This document shows positions 23,699-33,084 of a stretch of 64,000 bases of DNA, in pieces. Position numbers and translations under genes: made by a program. A model generated the notes under the pieces. It worked only from the letters and a program-made list of their open reading frames with translations. It was not told where the DNA came from and did no database searches. The DNA comes from Embleya sp042956465 (GTDB taxonomy: Bacteria; Actinomycetota; Actinomycetes; Streptomycetales; Streptomycetaceae), in contig NZ_JBIBGL010000007.1 of NCBI RefSeq assembly GCF_042956465.1, positions 186,001 to 250,000 on the forward strand, read 5' to 3'. Positions within the stretch are counted from its first letter, which is position 1. The number at the start of each line of letters is the position of its first letter.

Positions 23699-24316
23699 GT
23701 GATGAACCGTCAAGACCGCGCTCCCGGGCGGACCATGCGCCGGGCGGGGCCGATCGGGGCCGCACTTGCGACCGTCGGCATCGCGCTGGGTGCCTGGGTG
23801 GGTATCGCGCCCGCCTCGGATGCGGACGAGCCGAAGCAGGAGCCCGCTTCGGTGACTTCGGTCGAGACCGGCCAACGTAGGGACCCGATGCCGACCGCCG
23901 TTTCGGACCGGCCGCCCACCGCGAACGATCTCGCGCCGGTCCCGCCGCGGAAGGTCCGACCGCCCGGACCCGGCAGGGCGGGAGTGATCACGCCGGGTAA
24001 GCCGTACGTGGACAGGGGCAACAGGGGCATCGGCCCGGGCGCACCGAACGGCGACCGGCGGAACCGGCAACCGGGCCCGGGGGGCCAGGCGGGTCCGGCG
24101 GGTCCGGCGGGTCCGAAGGCGGACGACGGAGGCGTGTCGGGCGCCCCGCGCGCGACGACCGGTGGCGTGCGGCAGGAATCGGGTGGCCTGGCCACGCGGA
24201 ACCGCGGTCCGGCGGGGCCGGCGAAGTACCGACCCTCGCCCGGCACATGGGTCGACAAGCCGGGGGCGGGGGAGGGGCCGGGTCCCGCTCGGAGCCGAGT
24301 CCAAGCCCGAGCCTGA
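23699..24316 (+). CDS. Secreted Pro/Gly-rich, collagen-like protein
   Basis: A 205-residue protein. A Sec or possibly twin-arginine-like signal (R-T-M-R-R-A-G-P-I-G-A-A-L-A-T-V) leads to a mature chain with almost no hydrophobic core. It has Pro/Arg/Gly-rich text with short collagen-type G-x-y runs (P-G-G-Q-A-G-P-A-G-P-A-G-P-K near residue 125). GTG 23699 and ATG 23702 are both possible starts. It is divergent from the ECF sigma gene. It may be a cell-wall or sheath component; no enzymatic motif is visible. Confidence 0.55.
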   Translation: MMNRQDRAPGRTMRRAGPIGAALATVGIALGAWVGIAPASDADEPKQEPASVTSVETGQRRDPMPTAVSDRPPTANDLAPVPPRKVRPPGPGRAGVITPGKPYVDRGNRGIGPGAPNGDRRNRQPGPGGQAGPAGPAGPKADDGGVSGAPRATTGGVRQESGGLATRNRGPAGPAKYRPSPGTWVDKPGAGEGPGPARSRVQARA

Positions 24317-24881
24317 TCCCGGGCGCGGCAGCGGCCGCGAGGCCGGACCTTGAGCCCGAAGCGAGCCAGGCCCGAGCCCAGGCCCGAATCTGAGGCCGAC
24401 ACCGAACCGCCGACACCGAACCCGAGTCCGGATCCTGGCCCGAGTCGGGACCCCGAGTCCGGATCCCTGAGCCCGGGTTCGGACCCCGAGCCCGGTCCTG
24501 CCCGAACTTGAGTCCAAGCGCGAATCGGAGCCAACACCGAGCCCGCACCCGAGCCCGAGCCCGGCTCCCGACTCCGAGCCAGGTCCCGACTCCGAGCCCG
24601 GCTCCCGAGCCCAAGCCCGGATTTGAGTCCGGCCCCGAGCGGGAGCCCGAGTCCGCGCCCACCCTCGAGCCCAAGCCCGGTCCGGCCTCGGCCCCGGCCA
24701 CGACCCCCACCCCCACCCCACCCCGAGTCCCGCCCGGGCCACACACCACCCGCCCCCGACCCGATACACGCCAGGCGCGCGAGACCCCAATCCCGGTACC
24801 GCCCCGCCTCCCACCGACCCTCTGCCTCCGAAGGTGCGTCCAATACGCTCGGCAAGCCGTCCGAACCCAAGGAGTCGTAAC
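24317..24881. repeat. Degenerate CCCGAG-type short repeats
   Basis: More than 400 bases made of GAGCCCGAGCCCGG and related 6- and 12-base units (densest 24,400-24,680), passing into C-rich text up to 24,830. All three frames are open by composition. It looks like slippage-grown noncoding sequence continuing from the 3' end of the secreted gene. The P450 ribosome site AAGGAG lies at 24869-24874. Confidence 0.6.
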
Positions 24882-26171
24882 GTGGTCCCGATCGCCCCGG
24901 GCGCAGTTCCGCTGCTCGGCCATACTCCGGCGTTGCTGCGCGGCCGCTGGGACTTCGTGTCGTCGCTGCGTGCCCACGGGCCGATCGTGCGGATCCGGGT
25001 CGGGCCGAAGGAGTTGTACGTCCTCAACGACCCCGCCCTCGTGCGCTGCGTCCTGGTCGAACACGCGGACACGATCGAGCGGGACGGTTTCTTCAAGCAG
25101 GCCCGGCTGCACATCGGGGACGGCCTTGCCGCATCCGACGGGCCCCTGCACCGCAGCCAACGGCGGACCCTGCAGCCTGCGTTCCAGCGGTCGCGGATCG
25201 GCGGGTACGTCGAGCTGATCCGCCGCCAGGCCGAGGAGGCGAGTGCGCAGTGGTTGCCGGGGGCCACGCTCGCGCTCGATCGGGAGATGAGCGAACTCGG
25301 GCTCGGCACGCTCGGCCGGTTGATCTTCGGGGAGAATCCGGCCGCCGACGCGGCGGTGGCCGAGGTACGGCGTTCGCTGCCGGTGTTCATCCAGGAGGTG
25401 TTCACCCGCACCGTGTTGCCGGAGTGGGCACGGCAGTTGCCGACACCCGGCAATCGGCGCTTCGCCGAGACGGGTCGCCGGTTGCGGGCGGCGATCGCCT
25501 CGGCCGTGGACGCCGGTGCGGGTACGGGTCTGCTCGGCGAGTTCGCGCGCATGGACATGTCGCCCGAACTGGTGCGCGACGAGGTGGTGTCGATGCTGAT
25601 CGCCGGCAACGACAACACGAATGCCACCCTTTCGTGGGTATTTCACGAGATCGGGCGGCATGAGGACGTGCGCAAACGCCTGCATGCCGAGCTCGACGAG
25701 GTGTTGGCCGGCGGACCGGTGACCACCGAGAACATCGGAGCTCTCGTATATACAAGGTGTGTTGTCGACGAGACGCTTCGGTTGTACGCGCCCTGGCTGG
25801 TGGTTCGCCGGGCCAATCGCGACGTGGACGTGATGGGCCATCACATCCCGTGCGGCAGCGACGTCTTGTACAGCCACCATGCCCTGCATCGGGATCCCGC
25901 ACTGTTTCCGGATCCCGAGCGCTTCGATCCGGACCGATGGGCCGAGCCGGGCTATCGCGGGCATGTGCGGGGCGTGTACATGCCGTTCGGCGCGGGCGTG
26001 CACCGCTGCATCGGTGAACACCTGTTCCTGGCCCAGATCGTGACCACCGTCGCGACCGTGGCGGCCCGATGGCAGCTCCGACCCGCACCCGGCAGGCCGT
26101 CCCGGCCGAGGACGAGCGCGCTGCCTCGCCCCGGACACCTCCCGGTCACGGCCGTCCGCCGAAGGACCTGA
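24882..26171 (+). CDS. Cytochrome P450
   Basis: A 429-residue P450. The heme loop is M-P-F-G-A-G-V-H-R-C-I-G (about residues 366-377), with the Cys ligand. The K helix has E-T-L-R (about 300) and the PERF region reads D-P-E-R-F-D-P-D-R-W. The I helix reads A-G-N-D-N-T-N-A, so the position of the usual proton-delivering Thr is Asn. Its N-terminal layout (P-L-L-G-H-T-P-A-L) resembles the pentalenene-oxygenase/CYP4-like actinomycete group. The GTG at 24882 has AAGGAG upstream; a longer frame begins at 24834. No ferredoxin gene or partner synthase is adjacent, so substrate and reductase are unknown. Confidence 0.92.
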   Translation: MVPIAPGAVPLLGHTPALLRGRWDFVSSLRAHGPIVRIRVGPKELYVLNDPALVRCVLVEHADTIERDGFFKQARLHIGDGLAASDGPLHRSQRRTLQPAFQRSRIGGYVELIRRQAEEASAQWLPGATLALDREMSELGLGTLGRLIFGENPAADAAVAEVRRSLPVFIQEVFTRTVLPEWARQLPTPGNRRFAETGRRLRAAIASAVDAGAGTGLLGEFARMDMSPELVRDEVVSMLIAGNDNTNATLSWVFHEIGRHEDVRKRLHAELDEVLAGGPVTTENIGALVYTRCVVDETLRLYAPWLVVRRANRDVDVMGHHIPCGSDVLYSHHALHRDPALFPDPERFDPDRWAEPGYRGHVRGVYMPFGAGVHRCIGEHLFLAQIVTTVATVAARWQLRPAPGRPSRPRTSALPRPGHLPVTAVRRRT

Positions 26172-26849
26172 GGCCGCCGCGACGAGGCAACCCGCCCTGG
26201 GCTCACCCCAGACGGGACCGCCCGTGCAGGGACCGCACACTCCCGGGACCGCCCTCCTCGGGGCCGCCGGCTCGGGATGGCCCGCACCCGGAACCGCCCG
26301 AGGTGAGACCTTCCATCCGTCGACCCACGCCGCCCCCGACCACCGACCCACGCCCGAACTCCCGACCCCCACAGCCACCTAAGCGATTTGACGACACTTC
26401 AACCCCTTCGCCGGATTCGCCGACGAGACCCCGTGCTCGCCCACGCAGCGTGTCGAGTACGGTTCGCAGCGTCGGGTCGGCAGTGCGTTATCACGTCCGG
26501 GCGATCACGGTGCGCGTAGAACTCGGCCGGCCAACAATTGCCCGAAAGTGCTTGCGGAGGGCCTCGTTTCGGGACCATCGTGGGGCCCGTTCGGTGTCCG
26601 GAACGAGATGCTTGCCCGTGATCTTTGGTGGGGTCGGGTTCGTCATATGGCGTCCGCGATCGTGCTGGTTGACGTGGTCGGAAATTGTTTCGGAAAGCTT
26701 CGAATGATCGACTTCGGCGGCTGTTTTCGGGCCGTTCACCATTCACCTGACAGTGTGTGTGGTGGAAGATACGAGCGGTAGCTCCGAAGTGGATCACGGT
26801 CCGCACGGAACCTGGGTGGACCCGGCAGAGCAAGGGGGCGGAGCCGGTG
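26172..26849. other. Intergenic, promoter region of pilus operon
   Basis: No gene is supported in these 680 bases. The stretch 26,560-26,760 is somewhat A+T-richer, as expected for the promoter and leader of the long operon that starts at 26850. No clear operator or terminator was seen. Confidence 0.5.
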
Positions 26850-27596
26850 GTGAAGGCAGCTACGGAACGGCCATCGGGTAACGGCGTCGTGTCGCAGGGC
26901 GCCGCCGCCGGTGGCGCGATGCCGGTCACGCCTACGCGCAGCCTCGGCGCCAGACGCCGGCGGCCGGCGCTCATCGCGCTCTCGGTCGCGCTGATCGCGG
27001 CCGGCGGACTCGGGTCGGCGGCGTTCTATCAAATGGGCGACAAACGTGTGCCCGTGCTCGCCGTCGCGCGCACGGTGCCGTACGGCCAGACCATCGCCGC
27101 CGACGACCTGCGGGTCGTGGAGATCAACGACGCGCCCGGACTGCGCCCGATCGGATCCGGCTCCAAGGCCGTCATCGTGGGCAAACGCGCCGCCGTCGAG
27201 CTGCGCGCGGGCACACTGTTGACCTCGGATCAGGTCACCGAGCGGATTGCGATCCAGCCGGGCGAGACGCTCGTCCCGATCGCCGTGGACGGGACCAAGA
27301 TGCCGGTGCAGCGGGTCACTCCCGGCACCCGGATCCTGGTCGTGACCGCGGTACCCGTGGCCGGCGGCAATACCAACCCCACGGCGGCGCAACCGATCAC
27401 CACCGCGGCCACGGTGATCCGCTCCGGCGCCACGGACTCCGCTTCGAGCTCCGACAAGTCCGTCCTGGACGTGGCGGTCCCCGCCAAGGACGGTCCGGTG
27501 CTGGCTCTCCAGGTGGCCGAGGGCAGGTTCTCCATCGTGGTGCTGAACACGGGCAACGCGGACGCGGCACCGGCCAGGACCGGAGGGGCCCCATGA
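26850..27596 (+). CDS. cpaB: Flp pilus assembly protein CpaB/RcpC (SAF domain)
   Basis: A 248-residue inner-membrane-anchored protein. A basic tail is followed by one membrane helix (P-A-L-I-A-L-S-V-A-L-I-A-A-G-G-L-G, about 39-56). A SAF domain comes next (V-A-R-T-V-P-Y-G-Q-T-I-A-A-D-D-L-R-V-V then R-A-A-V-E-L-R-A-G-T-L-L). The C-terminal part carries a beta segment R-I-L-V-V-T-A-V-P-V. CpaB proteins align or support the pilus at the envelope. A GTG at 26850 is preferred, with GGAG upstream. It is the first gene of the Tad operon; its stop overlaps the next start (ATGA). Confidence 0.85.
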   Translation: MKAATERPSGNGVVSQGAAAGGAMPVTPTRSLGARRRRPALIALSVALIAAGGLGSAAFYQMGDKRVPVLAVARTVPYGQTIAADDLRVVEINDAPGLRPIGSGSKAVIVGKRAAVELRAGTLLTSDQVTERIAIQPGETLVPIAVDGTKMPVQRVTPGTRILVVTAVPVAGGNTNPTAAQPITTAATVIRSGATDSASSSDKSVLDVAVPAKDGPVLALQVAEGRFSIVVLNTGNADAAPARTGGAP

Positions 27597-28552
27597 CCGT
27601 CGTCGCGGTCACCGGTGGCGCCGGCGCGCCCGGCGCCACCTCGACCGCGCTTGCGCTCCTGCTCACCTGGCCGCTGCCGGCCGGCCGTCGGGTGATCCTG
27701 ATCGAGGCCGACCCGGACGGGGGTTCGATCCTGGCCGGCGCGCTCCAGGGTCGGGTTTCGGCCGAATACGGCCTGCACCAACTGGGTGTGGCGCATCGTC
27801 AGGGAAACCTGGTGGACGCGTTCTTCCGCCAATTGGTCGACCTGTCCGACGGTCGGCGCGAACGGCTGCTGCTGCCCGGCCTGGTGGACCCCACCCAGGC
27901 CTCCGGACTGGCCTACACGTGGGATCCGATCTCGCAACTCGCGGCCGGCCTGGGCAGTCAACAGATCCCGCACGACGTGATCATCGACCTCGGCCGGCGC
28001 GGCACCACGGGCGCGTCGGCGATCGCCGCGCGCCGGGCCGATCTGGTACTGCCGGTCGTACGGGGGACGTTGCCCTCGCTGGCCCAGGCGCAGCCCCGAC
28101 TGGTCTCGTTGCGCAACGACCTCGACACGCACGGGACGGGCTCGGACTCGATCGCGCTCGTGGTGATCGAGGAGGGTCGGTACGCGCGACAGGAGATCGG
28201 CAAGCACCTGGAGGCGCCCGTGTTGGGCCTGCTGCCGTTCGATCCGGAACGTGCCCGGGTGTTGTCCGCCGGCGAAGGGGACACCGGAAAACGCTTCCTG
28301 CGTTCGAAGTTCATGCGGGCCGCGCGCACCACCGCGGAAGCCGCCCTGGCCCTGGCCAACCAGCGCCGGATGCGGCTGGCGCCGCGCCCGGCGCCCGGCG
28401 GCGAGTTGCCGTCCGGGCCCGACGCGCCCATGGCGGGGGACGGTTGGGCCCAGGCCGCCGCCTACATCCGCCGGCCGGCGGAGCCGGAGTCGCGACCCGA
28501 GGCCGAACCGGCGCACCGGCCGGCCGGCGAGGAGGCGGGTCATGTTCGATAA
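27593..28552 (+). CDS. tadZ: TadZ/CpaE-like MinD-type ATPase
   Basis: A 319-residue ParA/MinD-like protein. The N-terminus V-T-G-G-A-G-A-P-G-A-T-S-T-A-L takes the place of the deviant Walker A motif, and the signature Lys is absent (A-P-G-A-T-S), as in many TadZ proteins that localise pili rather than hydrolyse ATP quickly. I-L-I-E-A-D-P-D-G-G (about 35-44) is the switch Asp region. H-D-V-I-I-D-L-G (about 127-134) is the Walker B-like strand. The tail (from about 255) is Pro/Arg-rich. It overlaps the preceding gene by four bases and the next by eleven. Confidence 0.85.
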   Translation: MTVVAVTGGAGAPGATSTALALLLTWPLPAGRRVILIEADPDGGSILAGALQGRVSAEYGLHQLGVAHRQGNLVDAFFRQLVDLSDGRRERLLLPGLVDPTQASGLAYTWDPISQLAAGLGSQQIPHDVIIDLGRRGTTGASAIAARRADLVLPVVRGTLPSLAQAQPRLVSLRNDLDTHGTGSDSIALVVIEEGRYARQEIGKHLEAPVLGLLPFDPERARVLSAGEGDTGKRFLRSKFMRAARTTAEAALALANQRRMRLAPRPAPGGELPSGPDAPMAGDGWAQAAAYIRRPAEPESRPEAEPAHRPAGEEAGHVR

Positions 28553-30398
28553 CGCGCGACCCCTGCACCCGGATCCGCACAACAAACCGGAACCCGAGCC
28601 ACCCGTCGAGACCGGCCACCGTCCGCACATGCATGTCGTTCCGGGCCTGCCGGAGGCGGAGGACGTGCTGTACGCGCCGCCGGCGCCGCCGCTGCGTACC
28701 TGGCCGGAGGGGTTCCAGCGAGGCACCCCGGCCGGACCCGACGCGGCTCCCGGGCAGACCTGGTCGGCGGGCGCGGGCTCGCTCACCCCCGCCGTGGGCC
28801 ACACCCCGCCGCCGACACCCGCCAACGGCACACCGGTTCCGCCGGCCGCGTCGGCGCCCCCGAACGGGCTGCTGAACGGCGCGTCCCGGCACGCCGGCGG
28901 TCGGGACGGCATGTTCACCGTGCCGCCGACCGCGAGCGTGAGCGCGAACGGCGTCGGTACGGTCAGCCGCCGACCTCCGCCCGCCGGACAGGCGCCCGCC
29001 ACGACCACCGCCAAGCCACCCCGAAACCCCTCCGGCGAACCGGTGGTGGACCCGGCCCTGGTGCGGATACTGAAGGACCGCGCGGCCGAACAGCTGCACG
29101 AATTCGACAAGTTGTCACCCGGCCTGACCAACGAGGACCGCGAGCAGCGCGGCCGGGCGATCGTTGCCCAGGTCGTCGCCGAATGGGCCGACATCACCGC
29201 GCGCGAGCGCGGCATCTCCACCACTCCCGCCGAGGACCGGGCAATGGCCCGCGCGGTGTGGGACTGGCTGTTCCGGGCCGGGCCGTTGGAGCCGTACCTG
29301 ACCGACCCCGCGGTGGAGAACATCCTGGTCAACGGCTACGACACGGTCTGGGTGGACTACGCCGACCGGCCCCGCGTCCAGGTACCGCCACTGACCTCCT
29401 CCGACGAGGAGCTACGCGAGCTGCTCCGCGACCTGGCCCGACGGCACGGCAGCGGCGAACGCACCCTTTCCACCGCGCAGCCCACACTGGCCCTGCGGCT
29501 GCCGGACGGCTCGCGCCTCCAGGCGATCACCGAGGTCACCCCGCACACCTACGTGACGATCCGTCGGCACCGGGTGCGCGACGTGCGGCTCGCCGAACTG
29601 ATCGGCCTGGGCACGCTGGACCGCACCCTGGCTGCCTTTCTGGGCTCGCTGGTCCGGGCCAAGAAGAACCTGATCATCTGCGGCACCCAGGGTGTGGGCA
29701 AGACCTCGCTGCTGCGGGCGCTGTCCCACGAGATCCCCCGGGACGAGCGGATCGGCACCTTCGAGACCGAACTCGAACTCTTCCTGCACGAGTTGGGGCA
29801 CCTGCGCCAGGTGGTCGCGATCGAGGCCCGGGAGGGCAACGGCGAGCGGGGCATCGACGGCAAGTCGGCGGGGGAGTTGACCATCGGCGAACTGATCCCC
29901 TCCGCGCTGCGCATGTCGTTGTCCCGGATGATCGTCGGCGAGGTGCGCTCCAGTGAGATCGTGCCGATGTTGCGGGTGATGACGAACGGCGAGGGCGGCT
30001 CGATGTGCACGCTGCACGTGCGCGAGCCGGACATGATCTTCGACCGGATAGCCGAACTCTGCCTGGAGTACGGCGCGCACATGAGCCCCGAACTGGCTTA
30101 CCGGCTGGCCTCCAACGCGGTCGACTACGTCGTCTTCGTACGGATGATCGACGAGACGGCGATCGGCGGGAAGCGGCATCGTTTCGTGTCGCACGTGCTG
30201 GAGGTGACCGGGATGGGCGAGCACCGCCGCCCGGCCGTGAACACGATCTTCGCGCCGACCGGCGACGATCCGCGAGGCATGGCCCGGATGTACCCCTCGG
30301 ACATGCCGGACCTGATCCGGGCCGGGTTCAGTCCGCATCTGCTCGACGAGCCGCACGGCTGGCGGCCGTTGCAGCTGAAACTGCATCAGGGCGGGTGA
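28542..30398 (+). CDS. tadA: TadA/CpaF secretion ATPase
   Basis: A 618-residue hexameric secretion ATPase that powers Flp pilus assembly. Residues 1-165 are disordered and Pro-rich, an extension not needed in the family. The N2 domain follows (P-L-E-P-Y-L-T-D-P-A-V-E-N-I-L-V-N-G). The C domain has Walker A C-G-T-Q-G-V-G-K-T-S (about 380), an Asp-box-like F-E-T-E-L-E-L-F-L-H-E and Walker B R-M-I-V-G-E-V-R (about 463). The His-box follows as M-C-T-L-H-V-R. The ATG at 28542 has GGAGG eight bases upstream, inside the tadZ 3' end. It is the core gene for recognising the operon. Confidence 0.93.
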   Translation: MFDNARPLHPDPHNKPEPEPPVETGHRPHMHVVPGLPEAEDVLYAPPAPPLRTWPEGFQRGTPAGPDAAPGQTWSAGAGSLTPAVGHTPPPTPANGTPVPPAASAPPNGLLNGASRHAGGRDGMFTVPPTASVSANGVGTVSRRPPPAGQAPATTTAKPPRNPSGEPVVDPALVRILKDRAAEQLHEFDKLSPGLTNEDREQRGRAIVAQVVAEWADITARERGISTTPAEDRAMARAVWDWLFRAGPLEPYLTDPAVENILVNGYDTVWVDYADRPRVQVPPLTSSDEELRELLRDLARRHGSGERTLSTAQPTLALRLPDGSRLQAITEVTPHTYVTIRRHRVRDVRLAELIGLGTLDRTLAAFLGSLVRAKKNLIICGTQGVGKTSLLRALSHEIPRDERIGTFETELELFLHELGHLRQVVAIEAREGNGERGIDGKSAGELTIGELIPSALRMSLSRMIVGEVRSSEIVPMLRVMTNGEGGSMCTLHVREPDMIFDRIAELCLEYGAHMSPELAYRLASNAVDYVVFVRMIDETAIGGKRHRFVSHVLEVTGMGEHRRPAVNTIFAPTGDDPRGMARMYPSDMPDLIRAGFSPHLLDEPHGWRPLQLKLHQGG

Positions 30399-30403
30399 CG
30401 GAC

Positions 30404-31375
30404 ATGGGTGACGCGCTGTTGGTCGCGGTGTGCGGCTGCCTGCTTGTGGGCGGCCTGATCGGCTTGGTCGTCGGACTCGTCGGCACCTACGACGACCCCA
30501 CGCCCAAGCCGCCCGGACGTCTGGAGTTGGCCGTGCGGCGAATGCGGTCGGGTCCGGTGAGCGCCCGGCAACGCACCGCCCGGCGGGTACGACTGGGCAT
30601 CGGGATCGTGGTGGCCGCGCTGGTCTGGCTGTTCACCGGTTTCCTGATGGCCGGCCTCCTGGTGATCGTGGCCTTCACGGGACTGCCGTGGCTGCTCGCA
30701 CCGACCAAGAGCGACCGCACCGTCATCAACCGGCTGGACGCGCTCGCCGAATGGACCCGGCGGATCGCCGACCTGATCGAGCTGGGTGCCGGCCTGGAGA
30801 ACGCGATCCTCACTTCACGCGCGACCTGTCCGGAGCCGATCGTCGAGGAAGTCGGCGACCTGGTCAGCCGGTTGCAATCGCGATGGCGTCCGGACGAGGC
30901 ACTGCGGGCGTTCGCCGCCGACCTGGGCGACGCCACCGCGGACAAGATCGCGGCGGCGCTGATCCTGCGCTCCGCGGACCGCGGCCCCGGCCTGGCGATG
31001 GCGCTCAAGGACCTGGCCGGCACGGTGCGCGAAGAGGTGCGCCAGCGCCGCGCGATCGAGGCGGACCGGGCCGGCGCCCGGATCGCCGTGCGCTGGATCA
31101 CCTACATCACGCTCGGCGTGACCGCCCTGGTCGTGGTGATCAACCGCAGCTACGCGGAGCCGTACGGGAGCGTGGCGGGACAACTGGTCCTGCTGTTGCT
31201 GGCGATGGCCTATATCGGCACGCTGATGTGGATGCGGTCGCTGGCCACCGATCGGGCCAAGCCCCGGTTCCTGGTCGCCGATCCGCGCAGCGTGGTCAAG
31301 GCCGCCAAAGCGGTGGATGCGCAACAGGCGGAAGGTGTGCACAGCGCACCCGTGTTGCGGGGTGAGTGGTCGTGA
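30404..31375 (+). CDS. tadB: TadB inner-membrane platform protein
   Basis: A 323-residue membrane protein of the T2SS GspF/TadB family, which forms the membrane platform on which TadA acts. A helix pair lies near the N-terminus (L-V-G-G-L-I-G-L-V-V-G-L-V-G and I-G-I-V-V-A-A-L-V-W-L-F). The central cytoplasmic T2SSF helical domain includes L-D-A-L-A-E-W-T-R-R-I-A-D-L-I and R-S-A-D-R-G-P-G-L-A-M-A-L. Two helices close the protein (about 240-295). The ATG at 30404 lies six bases after tadA. Its stop overlaps tadC (GTGA). Confidence 0.88.
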   Translation: MGDALLVAVCGCLLVGGLIGLVVGLVGTYDDPTPKPPGRLELAVRRMRSGPVSARQRTARRVRLGIGIVVAALVWLFTGFLMAGLLVIVAFTGLPWLLAPTKSDRTVINRLDALAEWTRRIADLIELGAGLENAILTSRATCPEPIVEEVGDLVSRLQSRWRPDEALRAFAADLGDATADKIAAALILRSADRGPGLAMALKDLAGTVREEVRQRRAIEADRAGARIAVRWITYITLGVTALVVVINRSYAEPYGSVAGQLVLLLLAMAYIGTLMWMRSLATDRAKPRFLVADPRSVVKAAKAVDAQQAEGVHSAPVLRGEWS

Positions 31376-32247
31376 TTCCACCCGCGGTGATCGTCAGCGG
31401 TTGTGTCCTGGGCGCGGGCGTCGCGCTGCTCGTGCGCGAGTTGTGGCCCGCGCCGCCGGACCTGGGCAACGCGCTGAATCGGCTCTCCGGCACGCCCAAG
31501 CGGCGTACCGAGCAGACCGGCAGCAAGTACGACGATCAACTCGTCACGCTGGCCCGACGCATCCCCGGTTTCCGGGTGCCGCACCGTGAACTCGACCTGG
31601 TCGGCGAGACGGTCGCGCAGTTCGTCCGCACGAAGGCGCTGATGGCCCTGCTCGGCCTGCTGCTTCCGGCGATGCTCTCCGCGGTGCTGGTGGCCACCGG
31701 CATCGGAGTGGCGTTCTACGTACCGCTGTTCCTGTCCTTGGGGGTGGCGGCGGGGATGTGGTTCATTCCGGACTTCGCGCTGCGCGACCAGGCCAAGGCC
31801 GCCCGGACCGAATTCCAACACGCGGCGGCCGCCTATCTGGACCTGGTCGCGCTCGGCCGTGCCGGTGACGCCGGCCCGGCCGAGGCGCTGGAGCGGGCCG
31901 CGGCCGTGGGGGACGGCTGGGCGTTCGCCCGGATCCAGGACGCGTTGGCGCGGGCCAGGGTGAGCGGTGCGGACCCCTGGGACGGCCTGCGCGACCTGGC
32001 CAAGGATCTGGACCTTCCGGAACTCGCCGACGTGGCGGACATCATCGAGATGGCGGGCACCGAAGGTGCCGCGGTGTACGGCACGTTGCGGGCCCGGTCT
32101 CAGTCGCTGCGCATCGAACTGCTCGCGAACGAACACGAACAGGCGAACGCGGACTCGGAGCGGCTCACCGTTCCGGGGACGATGCTCGTGGTGATCATGG
32201 GAATCCTGCTCGGATTCCCGGCAATATCCCGGATTTTCTCGGTATGA
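31372..32247 (+). CDS. tadC: TadC inner-membrane platform protein
   Basis: A 291-residue T2SSF-domain membrane protein, the usual partner of TadB. An N-terminal helix is followed by a paired hydrophobic block (A-L-M-A-L-L-G-L-L-L-P-A-M-L-S-A-V-L-V). The T2SSF domain comes next (A-A-A-A-Y-L-D-L-V-A-L-G-R-A-G through D-L-P-E-L-A-D-V-A-D-I-I-E-M-A). A C-terminal helix ends the chain. GTG 31372 overlaps the tadB stop by four bases; another GTG at 31366 is possible. The stop overlaps the pilin gene (ATGA). Confidence 0.87.
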   Translation: MIPPAVIVSGCVLGAGVALLVRELWPAPPDLGNALNRLSGTPKRRTEQTGSKYDDQLVTLARRIPGFRVPHRELDLVGETVAQFVRTKALMALLGLLLPAMLSAVLVATGIGVAFYVPLFLSLGVAAGMWFIPDFALRDQAKAARTEFQHAAAAYLDLVALGRAGDAGPAEALERAAAVGDGWAFARIQDALARARVSGADPWDGLRDLAKDLDLPELADVADIIEMAGTEGAAVYGTLRARSQSLRIELLANEHEQANADSERLTVPGTMLVVIMGILLGFPAISRIFSV

Positions 32248-32591
32248 ACGACCTTCGGACTCCGAGCCGTTCTCCGGAAGGAGTGCAGGCAATGCAAACC
32301 GGTTCCTCGTCCCCCGCGGTACTCGATCGCGTGGAAACCGCCGTACACAGACTGGCCCCGGCCCCGATCGCCTTCGTGTTGATGGTCACGGGTGGTGTGG
32401 TGGACCGCTATCGGCGGTTGCGCAAGGAGCGCGACCACGGCGCGGTCAGCATCGAGACGGCGATCATCGTCGCGGTGCTCATCGTTGCCGCGGTCAGCAT
32501 TGCGGCGGTCATCTACGCCATGTACCAGAAGTACCAGAAGGGCCTGAAGGACTCCGACAAGGACTACAAGGAGCCGAAGCCGAACGCCTAG
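32244..32591 (+). CDS. flp: Flp-type prepilin
   Basis: A 115-residue protein with the features of a Flp/Tad pilin behind a long leader. After R-L-R-K-E-R-D-H-G the mature part A-V-S-I-E-T-A-I-I begins: the Gly-1 and Glu+5 pattern cut by A24 prepilin peptidases, here at about residues 66/67. One hydrophobic helix and a charged tail rich in Lys/Asp (Y-Q-K-G-L-K-D-S-D-K-D-Y-K) follow. A second ATG at 32292 could shorten the leader. An extra hydrophobic stretch (I-A-F-V-L-M-V) lies inside the leader. It sits directly after tadC, as expected, and should polymerise into the pilus. Confidence 0.8.
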   Translation: MNDLRTPSRSPEGVQAMQTGSSSPAVLDRVETAVHRLAPAPIAFVLMVTGGVVDRYRRLRKERDHGAVSIETAIIVAVLIVAAVSIAAVIYAMYQKYQKGLKDSDKDYKEPKPNA

Positions 32592-32613
32592 AGATCCGAC
32601 CCCCGAAGACCCG

Positions 32614-33084
32614 ATGCCCAAGGATCCGGACCCCGTTCTCGTGAACAAGGTGCCACGCGGCTTTCCCGCCGACGCGATCCGACGCCGCCTGCGCAAGGCA
32701 GGCGGCCCGGATCGCGGCGGCATGTCCATCACCATGGCGATCATCTTCCCGGTGTTCATCCTGGTGCTGCTCGCGGTGATCCAGGGATGCCTGTGGTGGT
32801 ACGCGCGCGAAGTCGCGATGCAGGCGGCAAAGGAGGGCGTCGAGGAGGGTCGGCACAAGGGCGGCAACATCGGGGACGCGGAGAAGCGCAGCCGGGATGT
32901 GGCGAAAGACCTCAGCGGGGGAATGCTCAAAGACCTGAAGGTGACTCCGGAGCGAGTCGACGGCAGCCGGCTCAAGGTGACCGTCGAGGGCACGTCGTTG
33001 TCGATCGTGCCCGGCATCGGGAGTCTGACGATCACGCAACACGCGGACGGCGTTGTCGAGCGGTGGACGACAGCGGGCCGATGA
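32614..33084 (+). CDS. tadE: TadE-like pseudopilin
   Basis: A 156-residue protein. A charged leader ends D-R-G-G then M-S-I-T-M-A-I-I-F-P-V-F-I-L-V-L, the TadE prepilin-like helix (about 37-60). The following V-A-M-Q-A-A-K-E-G-V-E-E-G-R is the conserved post-helix TadE segment (A-A-R-x-G-A-R in other members). The C-terminal beta-rich domain points to the cell surface. The ATG at 32614 follows a 22-base gap after the pilin. Its stop overlaps the next start by ATGA. Confidence 0.82.
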   Translation: MPKDPDPVLVNKVPRGFPADAIRRRLRKAGGPDRGGMSITMAIIFPVFILVLLAVIQGCLWWYAREVAMQAAKEGVEEGRHKGGNIGDAEKRSRDVAKDLSGGMLKDLKVTPERVDGSRLKVTVEGTSLSIVPGIGSLTITQHADGVVERWTTAGR

